Below are positions 25,442-34,227 of a stretch of 64,000 nucleotides of DNA, piece after piece; positions within the stretch are counted from its first letter, which is position 1, and every line of letters starts with the position of its first letter. Source of the DNA: Sphingobacteriales bacterium (GTDB lineage: Bacteria > Bacteroidota > Bacteroidia > Chitinophagales > UBA2359); contig JADJJT010000001.1 in the NCBI GenBank assembly GCA_016706405.1, positions 1 through 64,000 of the forward strand. The letters are read 5' to 3'. The notes under the pieces were generated by a model, which was given only the letters and a program-made list of their open reading frames with translations, ran no database searches and had not been told where the DNA came from. The position numbers were made by a program, and so were the translations under genes.

Positions 25442-25579
25442 CCCGCTAACGTTTTGCGGCTTGGCGTAGTGGCGGATTTTTAGCACAAAAGTTCAATCGA
25501 AGAACTGCACTTGAACCTACCACAAAACTGTCATACGAAGCACTGAACCCGCCATTACGCCAAACCGCTGTTGTAGGCA
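25442..25579 (-). repeat. attC-like palindrome, site 6
   Basis: 138 bp. Minus strand: TGCCTACAAC, A, stem GCGGTTTGGCG, TAAT, GGCGG, a variable middle, CCGCC, ACTA, CGCCAAGCCGC, AAAACGTTAGCGGG. The arm GTTGTAGGCA (25570-25579) is the perfect 10-base complement of the start of the packet it closes (27437-27446). Confidence 0.78.
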
Positions 25580-25596
25580 GTTCTTTTTTTCTGTCG

Positions 25597-26199
25597 TCAG
25601 TGGAATAGTTCATATTTTTTTCTGTCTGCACCTATTCTTTCTCCAATTAGATTTGATATGTCCACAACTGCTCCATGCTCAATAAAAACTTCGTAAAATT
25701 TACTTTGATTGTTACCCCAATAAATCATAGCACAAGCCATTGGTGCTCCTTTACCTGTGTCTTGTCCGTTCTCTAAAAAACGTAGTCTTGTGTCGTATAA
25801 AAAACATATAGACTTAGCTTTTGTAAAAACATACTTTTTCCAATGGGCTGTGTTAGCTGCAATTGGAACAAGTGCCAAAACTTCTGAGTTGTATTCTTCG
25901 TTTGCATGAGCACATTTTGCAAGCCAATTTTTTATTGTTGTCCCACGTTCTTTGTCAATTCCATAAGGTGGATTAACGTATATGGTCGGAAAATTCCAAC
26001 TTTCTTTTAATCCGTCTTGCTTAGGTAAACGATACTCTGTTTGAGCATTTACAACTGAATATTCGTTTGAACATGGGTCTAAGTCAATGTGTCCGCCAAA
26101 TACTTCTTTGACAGCATTAACGTATTTATGGGGCGTTCCCCAACTTTGACTTAGTGTATTTATATTTCTTCCTGCACTCATAATAGTATGTTTTGCCAA
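25597..26199 (-). CDS. DNA N6-adenine methyltransferase (phage Dam type)
   Basis: 200 residues. WGTPHKYVNAVKEVFGGHIDLDPCSNEYS and the catalytic IYVNPPYGID match the DNA_N-6-adenine-methyltransferase family first known from phages. The start could be the ATG at 26199 or at 26181; both overlap the end of the preceding endonuclease-like gene, so the two are coupled. It probably provides self-protection for the adjacent nuclease; the target sequence cannot be read from the sequence. Confidence 0.85.
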   Translation of the reverse strand: MAKHTIMSAGRNINTLSQSWGTPHKYVNAVKEVFGGHIDLDPCSNEYSVVNAQTEYRLPKQDGLKESWNFPTIYVNPPYGIDKERGTTIKNWLAKCAHANEEYNSEVLALVPIAANTAHWKKYVFTKAKSICFLYDTRLRFLENGQDTGKGAPMACAMIYWGNNQSKFYEVFIEHGAVVDISNLIGERIGADRKKYELFH

Positions 26200-27347
26200 T
26201 TCTTATTTTTCAGTTCTTCCAATTCGTCTTTCAGTATTGAAAGACTTTTTTGACTTGGTGAGATTACGTTGAACCAACTTTCAACTGTTGCAAGGTTATC
26301 GCTAAAATATTTCAGCAATATTCTATCAGCTTCAATGTTCATTTGAACTTTGGTAAACTGATTTTTCTTTTTGCCTTCGGTATAACTTGATAGGAATGTA
26401 TCTCTTAAAAATTGAAGTTCTGGAATTGGATGAAGTAAAAGTTTGTCAATGAAATCGGAAAGCCCTTTATCTGTCAAGAAAAGTAGCCAATCGTAAGATT
26501 GAGCTAAAACCATGAGTTCTTTTTGAAAGTTCTCTTCACTAAAACTTAAATCTCCGTTTGCGGTCTTTTTAATCCAATTTCCGTGATTACTTACAACTCC
26601 GATTGTCAAAATGAATTTTCTCAATAGCTCTTTGTCAGATGAAAAAATTACTTCTTCCATCAGATTAACATACGGCTTAATGATATAAGAACCGTCACTT
26701 TTGTAGATGATGCCTTGCATTTCTCCACTTTCAGAACGGATTTTTTGCAAAGATGATGCTGTCCTTGCTACATAAGCACCTTGTTTTGCTTTTTCAATCG
26801 TCTGCGGACCTTTTGTCATTCCTTCTTCAACGCCAACCCGCTTACACTCAAACATAGCGTAAGGCTTCTTGTTTTGCTCGTAGATGTGCAATTCAAGTTG
26901 TTCTCCAAGGTCTGATTTGATGCTACAAAGAAGAAATGAATTGTCAGACGTTGCGATTGTGCAAGCGTTCCGAAGTACGTTATTGCTTAATAGTTGATTG
27001 TTTTTTCGCTCAAAGCCCGTCAAATCAAAACCGCTTGCTGTGAGTGCTTTTAAAATTACATTTGACGTAATTGATTTATCGGACTTGTCAACTGTAACGA
27101 AGGAACTCCGAACAATAGGATGTAAAGAGTATTCAACATTGTGGGTTATGTCAGGATTACCATATTCAGCAAGTCCACGCTCAATTGAGATTTGATTATT
27201 TAGTCCCCAAGTCTTTAAAAGATAATAGGTAATGATTTCTACAAGAGTCCCTAATGCCCTGCCTGAAGCCTTTTTAGGGTCTTTGGTGTGGTTAAAAACT
27301 TCTTCTGCTAACACTTTTTGCAGTTTATCTACTGATTCGTATGCCAT
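26178..27347 (-). CDS. putative type II restriction endonuclease (PD-(D/E)XK)
   Basis: 389 residues. It is not a family I can name with confidence. A likely PD-(D/E)XK core is visible: an Asp in GNPDITHNVEYSL, then YAMFECKRVGVEEGM with E-x-K, preceded by an N-terminal GRALGTLVEIITYYLL segment such as often leads these nucleases. The C-terminal 150 residues are helical. Coupling to an adenine methyltransferase and location in one packet make it a restriction enzyme by context. There is no signal peptide and no helicase motifs. Confidence 0.72.
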   Translation of the reverse strand: MAYESVDKLQKVLAEEVFNHTKDPKKASGRALGTLVEIITYYLLKTWGLNNQISIERGLAEYGNPDITHNVEYSLHPIVRSSFVTVDKSDKSITSNVILKALTASGFDLTGFERKNNQLLSNNVLRNACTIATSDNSFLLCSIKSDLGEQLELHIYEQNKKPYAMFECKRVGVEEGMTKGPQTIEKAKQGAYVARTASSLQKIRSESGEMQGIIYKSDGSYIIKPYVNLMEEVIFSSDKELLRKFILTIGVVSNHGNWIKKTANGDLSFSEENFQKELMVLAQSYDWLLFLTDKGLSDFIDKLLLHPIPELQFLRDTFLSSYTEGKKKNQFTKVQMNIEADRILLKYFSDNLATVESWFNVISPSQKSLSILKDELEELKNKNWQNILL

Positions 27348-27436
27348 AATTTTCTATTGCTCAAATTTACGTTTTTTATTGTTTGTCTGTTCGTTTTTTG
27401 TCGAGTTACTGTCGCTCGGTTGTGTCGTCATAGAAT

Positions 27437-27448
27437 TGCCTACAACGG
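27437..27448 (-). repeat. attC-like site 7, packet-start arm
   Basis: TGCCTACAAC (27437-27446) is the start of the restriction packet; ACGG (27445-27448) is the left target duplication of IS1182 copy B. The other half of the site is at 29131-29259. Confidence 0.75.
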
Positions 27449-29130
27449 CAGTCCGTCTAAAAACTCATAAGTTTCGGCAAATTTACATTATAAGTTTTAA
27501 ATAGAGGCGATTTGAGGGCTTGTTTTTTTGCGTTAATAAATCTTGGATGAAATATATTTTGAGGAGAGAGAGGGGCGCATATCTCCTTAAAACGAGCTAT
27601 AAAAGACGAAAAACAAAAAACAGGGTTTTTAACCACGTTTTGAACAGCTCACGAGGCAAAATATTGAATAATCGGCGCAAATTATAGGCAGTCATTATAA
27701 GCCCCACATCGGCGGCGGCGCGCTCAATGCCCCGCTTGGTGATGATGTAGGAGTAACCCCATTGCCGTTTAATTGTGCCGTAGGGGTGTTCTACTATTTG
27801 CTGCCGAAGCTTATACAAGTTTTTATTTTTTTCTATGTTTTTTTTGTTAATATCTACATATTGTTGGTACTCGCTCCGCTCTATGAGTCTGCCTTTTGCA
27901 TTTTTGGTGCATAACAATTTGACGGGACAATGCTGACATTTAGTGGTTTTATAATGTTTAACATAATAGGTCGAGTTCTCTTTGGTTTTGAGGTAGTTAT
28001 TGCCGTTTGTACGGAGTGTTTCTCCCTGCGGACAGTTGTAGGTATCGGTAAGATTGTTGTAGTCAAAGCGGTCAAAATTGTAATCCGGATTAGGTGCGCA
28101 AGCGGCAACTGAGGGTATGGCTGTCATAATTTCTACCCCCATTTCGACTGCCGTTTTTATTTCACTTCCGGTGTGATATCCTTTGTCGTAAAGTGCTGTA
28201 AAGCCCGTTGTTCCCAATATTGTTTGCGCGCTTTGCAGCATTTCGCCCATAGCTTTGCTGTCGTTGGTATTGGTAAGTTTGTAATCAATAATGAGTTTGT
28301 GTTTATCATCTACGGTGGTTTGAACGTTGTACCCTACTTCGGTAATATTGTTGCGGGTAATGAGTTGGCGGCTGTCGGGGTCGGTTGTAGAAATTTGTTT
28401 TTCGCCCGTATCCTCAAGTTGTTGTTGAAGGGCTTGGTAGTTTAGTTGCCGTTGTGTTTGTTTGTCTATTTCTGCTTGTATAATTTGTTTGTTCTCTTCA
28501 TCGGCGGCGGCAAGTTCGGCGTTGTACTCGTCTAACTTTTTGTCAATATAGGCAAGATGTTGTGCTATTTTCTTTTCATTAAAATTGTTTTTCTTGCTGT
28601 TTTGAGCCCGAAGTTTGGTCGAGTCGCCGGGCAATGAGTTTGCCCCCTATTAATTGAAATTGTTTTGCTATGCGCACGGTGTGCCGAAATACTTCCCGGA
28701 TGGCTTTTTGATTATCTTTCCGGAAATTGGCTATGGTATTGTGGTCGGGTGCTAATTGTTGCAACAGCCACATCACCTCGGTATTGCGCCTGCACTCTTT
28801 TTCTAACACTCTCGAAGAACGAATGCAGTTTAAATACCCGTAAATAAACAATTTGAGCAAATCTTTCGGGTTGTATGCTGGCCGACCTTCAGCATTTAGT
28901 TTGCTGGCAAAACCAAATTTTTCCATCTCAATACTTTCAACAAACATATCAATTAACCGAACTTCATTGTCCGAAGCGATAATATTGTCTAAGCAATCGG
29001 TAAATAAAACGGCTTGTTCTCTTGGTATTCCTTTAATATATTCCATGCCACTAAATTACGAAATAAATTAAATATTACCCAATTATTTGAAAGAAAAAAT
29101 AAAATTATTTGAAGGTTTTTAGACAGTCTG
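27449..29130 (-). mobile_element. IS1182-family insertion sequence, copy B
   Basis: 1682 bp with inverted repeats CAGTCCGTCTAAAAAC (27449) and the complement of CAGACTGTCTAAAAAC (ending 29130), 14 of 16 matching. A 4-bp target duplication ACGG flanks it (27445-27448 and 29131-29134). The element splits an attC-like site exactly at the conserved AAC/G crossover position. It differs from copy A in sequence and ends. Confidence 0.88.
27597..29046 (-). pseudogene. IS1182-family transposase with one frameshift
   Basis: Two overlapping frames (29046-28579 and 28634-27597) are one transposase of about 480 residues: the first reads FQLIGGKLIA and the second resumes GDSTKLRAQNSKKNN after removal of one extra C near 28630. 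It carries an N-terminal DUF772-like region (NPKDLLKLFIYGYLNCIRSSR), a coiled-coil insert rich in Glu/Gln, a DDE core (ALYDKGYHTG), a Cys cluster (CQHCPVKLLC) and the C-terminal catalytic EHPYGTIKRQWGYSY. The extra C may be a sequencing artefact. Confidence 0.85.
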
Positions 29131-29259
29131 ACGGTTCTCGGCTTTGCGAAGTGGCGGACTTAGATGCACTTCACTGTCAGCCTACCAAAATGCTAATTAG
29201 ATGCACAAAATTACAATTTTGCGCTGAACCCGCCATTACGCAAAACCGATGTTGTGCCT
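29131..29259 (-). repeat. attC-like palindrome, site 7, main part
   Basis: Minus strand: AGGCACAAC, AT, stem CGGTTTTGCG, TAAT, GGCGGGTT, a variable middle, TCCGCC, ACTT, CGCAAAGCCG, then AGAACCGT and IS1182. The arm GTTGTGCCT (29251-29259) is the 9-base complement of AGGCACAAC at 36763-36771, the start of the copper packet that this site closes. Confidence 0.75.
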
Positions 29260-29299
29260 TCGTTGTTCTTTTTTGTCCGTTATATAGTCGGTCAATTCT

Positions 29300-29387
29300 G
29301 TTACTGTTGGGAAGCCATACTCTTTGCCAAGTTTTGGTTTGCGTATCGGCTCGTGCGACTTGGCAATGTGTATGGCTTGTGGGTTGG
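29300..29387 (+). repeat. type-2 covarying hairpin repeat, copy 2
   Basis: AAGCCATAC (29312) pairs with GTATGGCTT (29370) over 9 bp; a conserved TCT/TGT step follows, then TTGCCAAGT pairs with ACTTGGCAA over 9 bp, closing a loop that contains GTTTGCGTATCGG. It sits three bases past the multicopper oxidase stop and is in the same orientation as the copies at 16176 and 36670. Confidence 0.78.
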
Positions 29388-29389
29388 TT

Positions 29390-31618
29390 TTAATAATTAA
29401 ATGTCAGTCCTACTCCAAAACCCATATCACTGTCGTAATGCGTTCTGAAACCTAAGTTTTTACTTGCGATATAATTCAGTCCAAGCATATATTCTCTGTC
29501 TGTATTTACCATAAATGCAGCTCTAAACCTTTTTGAAAGTGGAATGTCTTCACGTCTTAATTGTACTCTTACGTTTCCATCGTGATAGACTTCTGTTTGT
29601 AAAATTATAAGCATTGGCAGAGTATATGCAACCCCTAAACTAAACTGTGTCCGATTGTCTTTGGTATTAGTCTGCCCAAAAAGATTTTTTTCTGGTGTTT
29701 CGTGCTTTCTGTATCGCCAATCAAAGCCAATAAAGGGCATTAGCCATTGGTTTCTGCCTATGTATCGCCCTATGTGTGTTTCTGTTTCGTATCCGTGTTT
29801 GTCGCTATATCCCAAACGCCATTCAGTGCCAAAACTCCATCGGGTATTTTGCAACATTGTCATACCATCATTTCCATTTGTTGCAAAGTCGTTTTGAAAC
29901 ATAAAATGTAGTTCGTTGCTTTCTCTTTGTAGTTTTTTGTAAGCCCATTTTTTGTCAGGCAACAATGGATTGGGTGCTTGGTTTTCTGTACTAAAAACTC
30001 GGTTCATCCCTGCCATCATATGGTAGAGAATATGACAATGAAAAAACCAATCGCCTTCTAAATTGGCTTCAAACTCAATCACATTGGTTTCCATAGGCAT
30101 TATGTCCAAAACATTTTTAAGCGGTGCATAATCGCCTTGCCCGTTTATAACCCTAAAATCGTGTCCGTGCAAGTGCATCGGGTGTCGCATCATCGAGTTG
30201 TTGTAGAGTGTTATTCTTACAATTTCTCCTTTTTTGATTAGAATTTTATCAGTTTCAGCAAGCACTCGGTTATCCATACTCCACACATAGCGGTTCATAT
30301 TGCCTGTTAATTCAAACCTTAATTCTCTGATAGGTGCATCTTTTGTTAAAGTGGTTTTAGTGGGTGATTTCAACATTGTGTAGTTTAAGGTAACAATGTC
30401 ACTGCTTGGCATTGTATGGTTACTATGGTCTGAATGTTCGGATTTTTTGGGTTTATTTTCTCCTGTTATTTCAGGGTACATTACCGTATTCATATCCATT
30501 TGTTGCAAGGACATATCCATACCCATATCGTTCATTGTGCCGTCCATTTTCATCATATCGTTCATCATTTTCATCCCTTCAAAATATTTGAGTTTGGGCA
30601 GTGGACTTACCAACTGCTTAATACCTGAACCTATGTAAATTGATGCTGATTTAGTACGGTCTTCGGGTGTTGCTAAAAATTCGTAAGACGTATTTTCAGT
30701 GGGAATGGTAACAATTACATCATAGGTTTCTGAAACACCAATAATCAGTCTATCTACTTGCACAGGCTCCACGTCATTGCCATCATTGGCAACTACTGTA
30801 ATTTTTCCACCTGCATACGTGAGCCAGAAATAGGAAGATGCACCACCATTTGAAATCCGCAATCGTACTTTGTCGCCACGGTTAAAACCGTGGGCTACTG
30901 ACTCGCTTTTGCCGTTAATCAGGAATTTGTCATAATAAACATCACTCACATCCATTGCCAGCATTCGTTTCCATTCGTTGGTCAGTTTTGTTTTTAAATG
31001 ACCTGCTTTTAGGGCTTCGCCGTAACTCTGAACCGTGTTTTTCTTTATCGCAAACCAATCATTGGCATTGTGCAACATACGGTGAACATTGTTGGGATTA
31101 AGGTCTGTCCATTCACTTAAAATAATGGGAACAGTTGGTAAATCATCAATCCCATTTCTGAAATTAGGGTCGTCTTCTCGTTTGAGCAACACCATTGAAC
31201 CGTACATTCCTATTTGCTCCTGCAAACCGCTGTGGCTGTGATACCAATGCGTGCCGTTTTGAATAATAGGAAAGCGGTAAATGTGTTTGGTGTTTGGCTC
31301 AATGGGCATTTGTGTTAAGTATGGTACGCCATCTTCTTTATTGGGTAAATACAAACCGTGCCAATGCAAAGATGTACTTTCTTTAAGCCTGTTGTGTACG
31401 TGGATTTCTGCCGTATCACCTTCGGTAAAGGTCAAAGTTGGCATCGGAATTTGTCCGTTGACGGCAATGGCTCTTTTTTGTTTGCCTGTAAAATTGACGA
31501 TAGTATCTTTTACGTAAAGGTCGTATCGCACCACTTTTTGGGCGAAAATGGTTGTAGTTGCCAATTGAATAAGAATAATTGGCAACAATTTTATATACAT
31601 ATTTTTTTGATTATACAT
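29390..31618 (-). CDS. copA: multicopper oxidase (CopA-like) fused to a CopB-like barrel
   Basis: 742 residues. A signal peptide spans about residues 1-26. Three cupredoxin domains carry the copper ligands: SLHWHGLYLP, THWYHSHSGLQ, MRHPMHLHGHD and the type-1/type-3 motif WFFHCHILYHMMAGM (about 520-540). A Met/His-rich loop (about 345-410: GMKMMNDMMKMDG, MGMDMSLQQMDM, EHSDHSNH) resembles that of CopA/CueO enzymes that oxidise Cu(I) in the periplasm. The last 180 residues are not oxidase but look like the CopB outer-membrane family (FGTEWRLGYSDKHGYETE ... ending VGLTFNY). It is the last gene of the copper packet and starts directly at the stop of the methyltransferase gene. Confidence 0.88.
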   Translation of the reverse strand: MYNQKNMYIKLLPIILIQLATTTIFAQKVVRYDLYVKDTIVNFTGKQKRAIAVNGQIPMPTLTFTEGDTAEIHVHNRLKESTSLHWHGLYLPNKEDGVPYLTQMPIEPNTKHIYRFPIIQNGTHWYHSHSGLQEQIGMYGSMVLLKREDDPNFRNGIDDLPTVPIILSEWTDLNPNNVHRMLHNANDWFAIKKNTVQSYGEALKAGHLKTKLTNEWKRMLAMDVSDVYYDKFLINGKSESVAHGFNRGDKVRLRISNGGASSYFWLTYAGGKITVVANDGNDVEPVQVDRLIIGVSETYDVIVTIPTENTSYEFLATPEDRTKSASIYIGSGIKQLVSPLPKLKYFEGMKMMNDMMKMDGTMNDMGMDMSLQQMDMNTVMYPEITGENKPKKSEHSDHSNHTMPSSDIVTLNYTMLKSPTKTTLTKDAPIRELRFELTGNMNRYVWSMDNRVLAETDKILIKKGEIVRITLYNNSMMRHPMHLHGHDFRVINGQGDYAPLKNVLDIMPMETNVIEFEANLEGDWFFHCHILYHMMAGMNRVFSTENQAPNPLLPDKKWAYKKLQRESNELHFMFQNDFATNGNDGMTMLQNTRWSFGTEWRLGYSDKHGYETETHIGRYIGRNQWLMPFIGFDWRYRKHETPEKNLFGQTNTKDNRTQFSLGVAYTLPMLIILQTEVYHDGNVRVQLRREDIPLSKRFRAAFMVNTDREYMLGLNYIASKNLGFRTHYDSDMGFGVGLTFNY

Positions 31619-32278
31619 TTAAGAAATTTCATTTTTTATTGCTTTAAAATAGGAAAATGTGCCAATAGCGGTATTGATTGACTTTGAAATGACTACATTT
31701 TCAAAATCTGCCTTTGAAATAAAATCGGGCATCAATCCTTTCACATTATCATTGGTTGTTTTGAAGCCATCTAACAACTGAACTAAACCAAAAGTTAATC
31801 GCATCAATTTGTTTTGTGCTTTACCCCAATCGGCAATAATGAGTTTTCCGTTGGGTTTCATAACACGATGCAATTCTTTAAGGCAATTCAGTTTCGTTTC
31901 AGCATCTAATTGATGAAATACTAAACAACTGTAAACTTTATTAAAGCTGTTATCTGCAAAGGGCAAAACACTGCCATTGTATAAATGCAATGGAATTTCA
32001 ATGTTGTTTTTTGCCAATTTATGTTCGGCAATGGCTTTTACTTTGGGGTCTATATCTAATCCTTCCAATTTTGTCTTTGGATTTTCCTTGTGTACTAAAA
32101 GCAAGTTTTGTCCTGTACCAAAACCAAATTCTAAAATATGTTCATTTTCTTGTGGGTTAATTTCTTCCACCAAAAGCCTTCTGAACTTCTTTTCGGGCAT
32201 AGTGATTTTTATTGCCATATCGTAGTAGGCTGTCAAAAAATCGTAACCCAATGCAGGAATATATTTTTTTTGTTCCAT
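31619..32278 (-). CDS. class I SAM-dependent methyltransferase
   Basis: 219 residues. SAM-binding motif I is HILEFGFGTGQNLLLV and the acidic end of strand 2 is EGLDIDPKV; the post-motifs VYSCLVFHQLDAETKLNCLKELHRVMKPNGKLIIADWG follow the Methyltransf_11/25 pattern. The substrate is unknown; UbiE-like and thiol or metalloid methylases share this layout. It lies in the copper packet, directly before the multicopper oxidase. Confidence 0.85.
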   Translation of the reverse strand: MEQKKYIPALGYDFLTAYYDMAIKITMPEKKFRRLLVEEINPQENEHILEFGFGTGQNLLLVHKENPKTKLEGLDIDPKVKAIAEHKLAKNNIEIPLHLYNGSVLPFADNSFNKVYSCLVFHQLDAETKLNCLKELHRVMKPNGKLIIADWGKAQNKLMRLTFGLVQLLDGFKTTNDNVKGLMPDFISKADFENVVISKSINTAIGTFSYFKAIKNEIS

Positions 32279-32289
32279 AGGTTTAAGGA

Positions 32290-32841
32290 TTATTGATTTT
32301 CAAAATCAAATGAAACTGTCAGGTATTCCCAAGACACACTGACTTTGCCTTTTTTATCATCAAATACCTTTACTTCATAAGTGAGTGTTTCGGTAATGGA
32401 TTTCGTTTTCTTTGGCTTTACTTTTAGCCTAATAACATCATTTTTAGCATTGTAATCATCAGCCAAGTGCATATCCCAATCTTTATTCAAGATGATTGTC
32501 CACTCCTTTTTGTTGGGAATAGTAAAGAAACCATATTTTCCTTTTGGGATAAGTTTTGAATTGATTATTACGTCTTCCGAAAACTCTATCCAAGTGGCTT
32601 TGTGTGCACCTGTTGCCCACACTTGACCATAGGCTACCAAGCCATTCCAAATATTTCGCCCCCTTACGCTTGGCGAGCCATAATCAATATGCACGTGATT
32701 GTTACCTACCATTGCCATAGCCGATGTACGTGGGCTTTTTGGTTTAGTGGCGGTGCTGTCGGGTTTAGTATTGTGGTGTTCGTGTTGTGCAAAACCTTGT
32801 AGCGACACAAACACGAGAAGAAAAAATATTATATTTTTCAT
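32290..32841 (-). CDS. exported DUF2911 protein
   Basis: 183 residues. The signal peptide ends at QGFAQ, and the mature N-terminus is His-rich (HEHHN), which could bind metal. The body is DUF2911: VHIDYGSPSVRGRNIWNGLVAYGQVWATGAHKAT, then IPKGKYGFFTIP and WEYLTVSFDF. The family's function is unknown; it is common in Bacteroidota and here belongs to the copper packet between a membrane HMA protein and a methyltransferase. Confidence 0.87.
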   Translation of the reverse strand: MKNIIFFLLVFVSLQGFAQHEHHNTKPDSTATKPKSPRTSAMAMVGNNHVHIDYGSPSVRGRNIWNGLVAYGQVWATGAHKATWIEFSEDVIINSKLIPKGKYGFFTIPNKKEWTIILNKDWDMHLADDYNAKNDVIRLKVKPKKTKSITETLTYEVKVFDDKKGKVSVSWEYLTVSFDFENQ

Positions 32842-32862
32842 ATTTGATTATTTTTAAATTGT

Positions 32863-33576
32863 TTAGAGATGATAAAATAACATCAATCCACTCATTGCTA
32901 TCATTAGTGCATCTTCAATAATGGTAACGGTACTCATTGGCAGATTGAACACGGCACCCAAACAAGCACATTGGATTTTCTTTTTGTTCAATACCGATTG
33001 CAATACCCCAATAATGCTAATACTCATTACAACAAATGTTACACTATTAGTAATAAGCGGATTGAAATTGATTAAAAACGCAATGCCCAAAGCCAATTCT
33101 GTGAAAGCATAGATATAAGCCCAAGCGGGTAAACGTTTGGCAACAACATCATACATTACATAACTTTCGGCAAAGCCTTTTAAATTGAGCATTTTGAAAA
33201 ACGAAAACACCAAAAAGAACCCCGCCATAAAATGTCGCATCCACTGCATAGCATCAAACCTATCGTTGGAAAACTGAACCAATAGCGTTACCAAAGTGAT
33301 ATAGAAAAATATCAACAAAATGGGCTTGTAGGTGGCTAACCAACCTTTGCTTTGTTCTGCCAACTCGCTGTGATGTTGGGCAGAAATCTGATACTTTTCA
33401 GGCAAGGCTCTTTGCAACCTATCCAATGGAATGTGTTTATCCATTGTGATTGTGGCTGAATTTTCGTCTTTTGAAACTTCAACGTTTAATACATTTTCTA
33501 TCATCAACAAAGATGATTTTACTTTTGCTTCGCAACTTGAACAGGTCATTCCTGTTACCTGATATGTATGTACCAT
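32863..33576 (-). CDS. membrane protein with N-terminal heavy-metal-associated domain and MauE/DoxX-like domain
   Basis: 237 residues. Residues 1-70 are a heavy-metal-associated (HMA) domain with the copper-binding GMTCSSCEAKV. Residues about 85-237 contain four transmembrane helices of MauE/DoxX-like character; a CxC pair (QCACLGAVFNLP) sits between the last two helices as in MauE-type redox proteins. It probably binds Cu(I) at the membrane and may exchange electrons or thiols. It is one of three HMA-bearing proteins in this packet. Confidence 0.83.
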   Translation of the reverse strand: MVHTYQVTGMTCSSCEAKVKSSLLMIENVLNVEVSKDENSATITMDKHIPLDRLQRALPEKYQISAQHHSELAEQSKGWLATYKPILLIFFYITLVTLLVQFSNDRFDAMQWMRHFMAGFFLVFSFFKMLNLKGFAESYVMYDVVAKRLPAWAYIYAFTELALGIAFLINFNPLITNSVTFVVMSISIIGVLQSVLNKKKIQCACLGAVFNLPMSTVTIIEDALMIAMSGLMLFYHL

Positions 33577-33669
33577 AATTTTACATTTTAAAGGTTAAAA
33601 ACTACGGCACAAAGTTCCGAAGCTATTTGCTCATCGTTGTTGTGGTATTTTGGGTTTGAATTGTAACAT

Positions 33670-34227
33670 TTAAAAGTCTTCGATCTGCTTTCGCTTTTTG
33701 TCTTTCAATTGTTTGTAATAGGAAGGGGAAAACCCAGTCACTTTTTTAAACTGATTACTTAAATAGGCCACACTGCTATAATTCATCTGAAAAGCAATTT
33801 CATTCAGTGTCAATTCATCATACAGAAGCAATTCTTTCACCTTTTCAATTTTTTGGTTAATAAAGTATTTCTCAATGGTCGTATCTTCTACTTCCGAGAA
33901 CAAATTGCTAAGAGATGAATAATCTTGTGTTAACTGTTTTGATAAATAATCAGAAAGATTGGTGTTGAGTTGGGCATTTTGTTGATGCACCAATTCAATT
34001 ATTAAAGTTTTAATTTTATCAATTAATCGGCTTTTCTTGTCATCAATCAGTTCAAAACCAAAACCTTTCAGGTGTTCTGCAATTTCACTTTTTTGCCTTT
34101 CTGAAATGGGTGTTACTTCTACTTCGCCTAAATCAACTGCGAGTAGTTGAAGTCCGAGTTTTTCCAACTCAGACTTCACTACCATTTTGCAGCGACTACA
34201 CACCATATTTTTGATGTATAGCTTCAT
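33670..34227 (-). CDS. AraC-family regulator with N-terminal HMA-like metal domain
   Basis: 185 residues. The N-terminus IKNMVCSRCKMVVKSELEKLG has the CxxC and fold of a heavy-metal-associated domain. After a linker, residues about 85-180 form an AraC-type double helix-turn-helix (IEKVKELLLYDELTLNEIAFQMNYSSVAYLSNQFKKVTGFSPSYYKQL). The combination suggests a transcription factor that senses Cu(I) directly and controls the packet it lies in. The ATG overlaps the stop of the beta-propeller gene by one base. The sensor role is inferred from architecture and context. Confidence 0.85.
   Translation of the reverse strand: MKLYIKNMVCSRCKMVVKSELEKLGLQLLAVDLGEVEVTPISERQKSEIAEHLKGFGFELIDDKKSRLIDKIKTLIIELVHQQNAQLNTNLSDYLSKQLTQDYSSLSNLFSEVEDTTIEKYFINQKIEKVKELLLYDELTLNEIAFQMNYSSVAYLSNQFKKVTGFSPSYYKQLKDKKRKQIEDF

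Noticed and set aside
25400..25486. Longer N-terminus for Arr from the ATG at 25486
   Set aside because: The extra 29 residues are encoded by the palindrome and leader, not conserved in Arr; the ATG at 25399 gives a normal-length protein.
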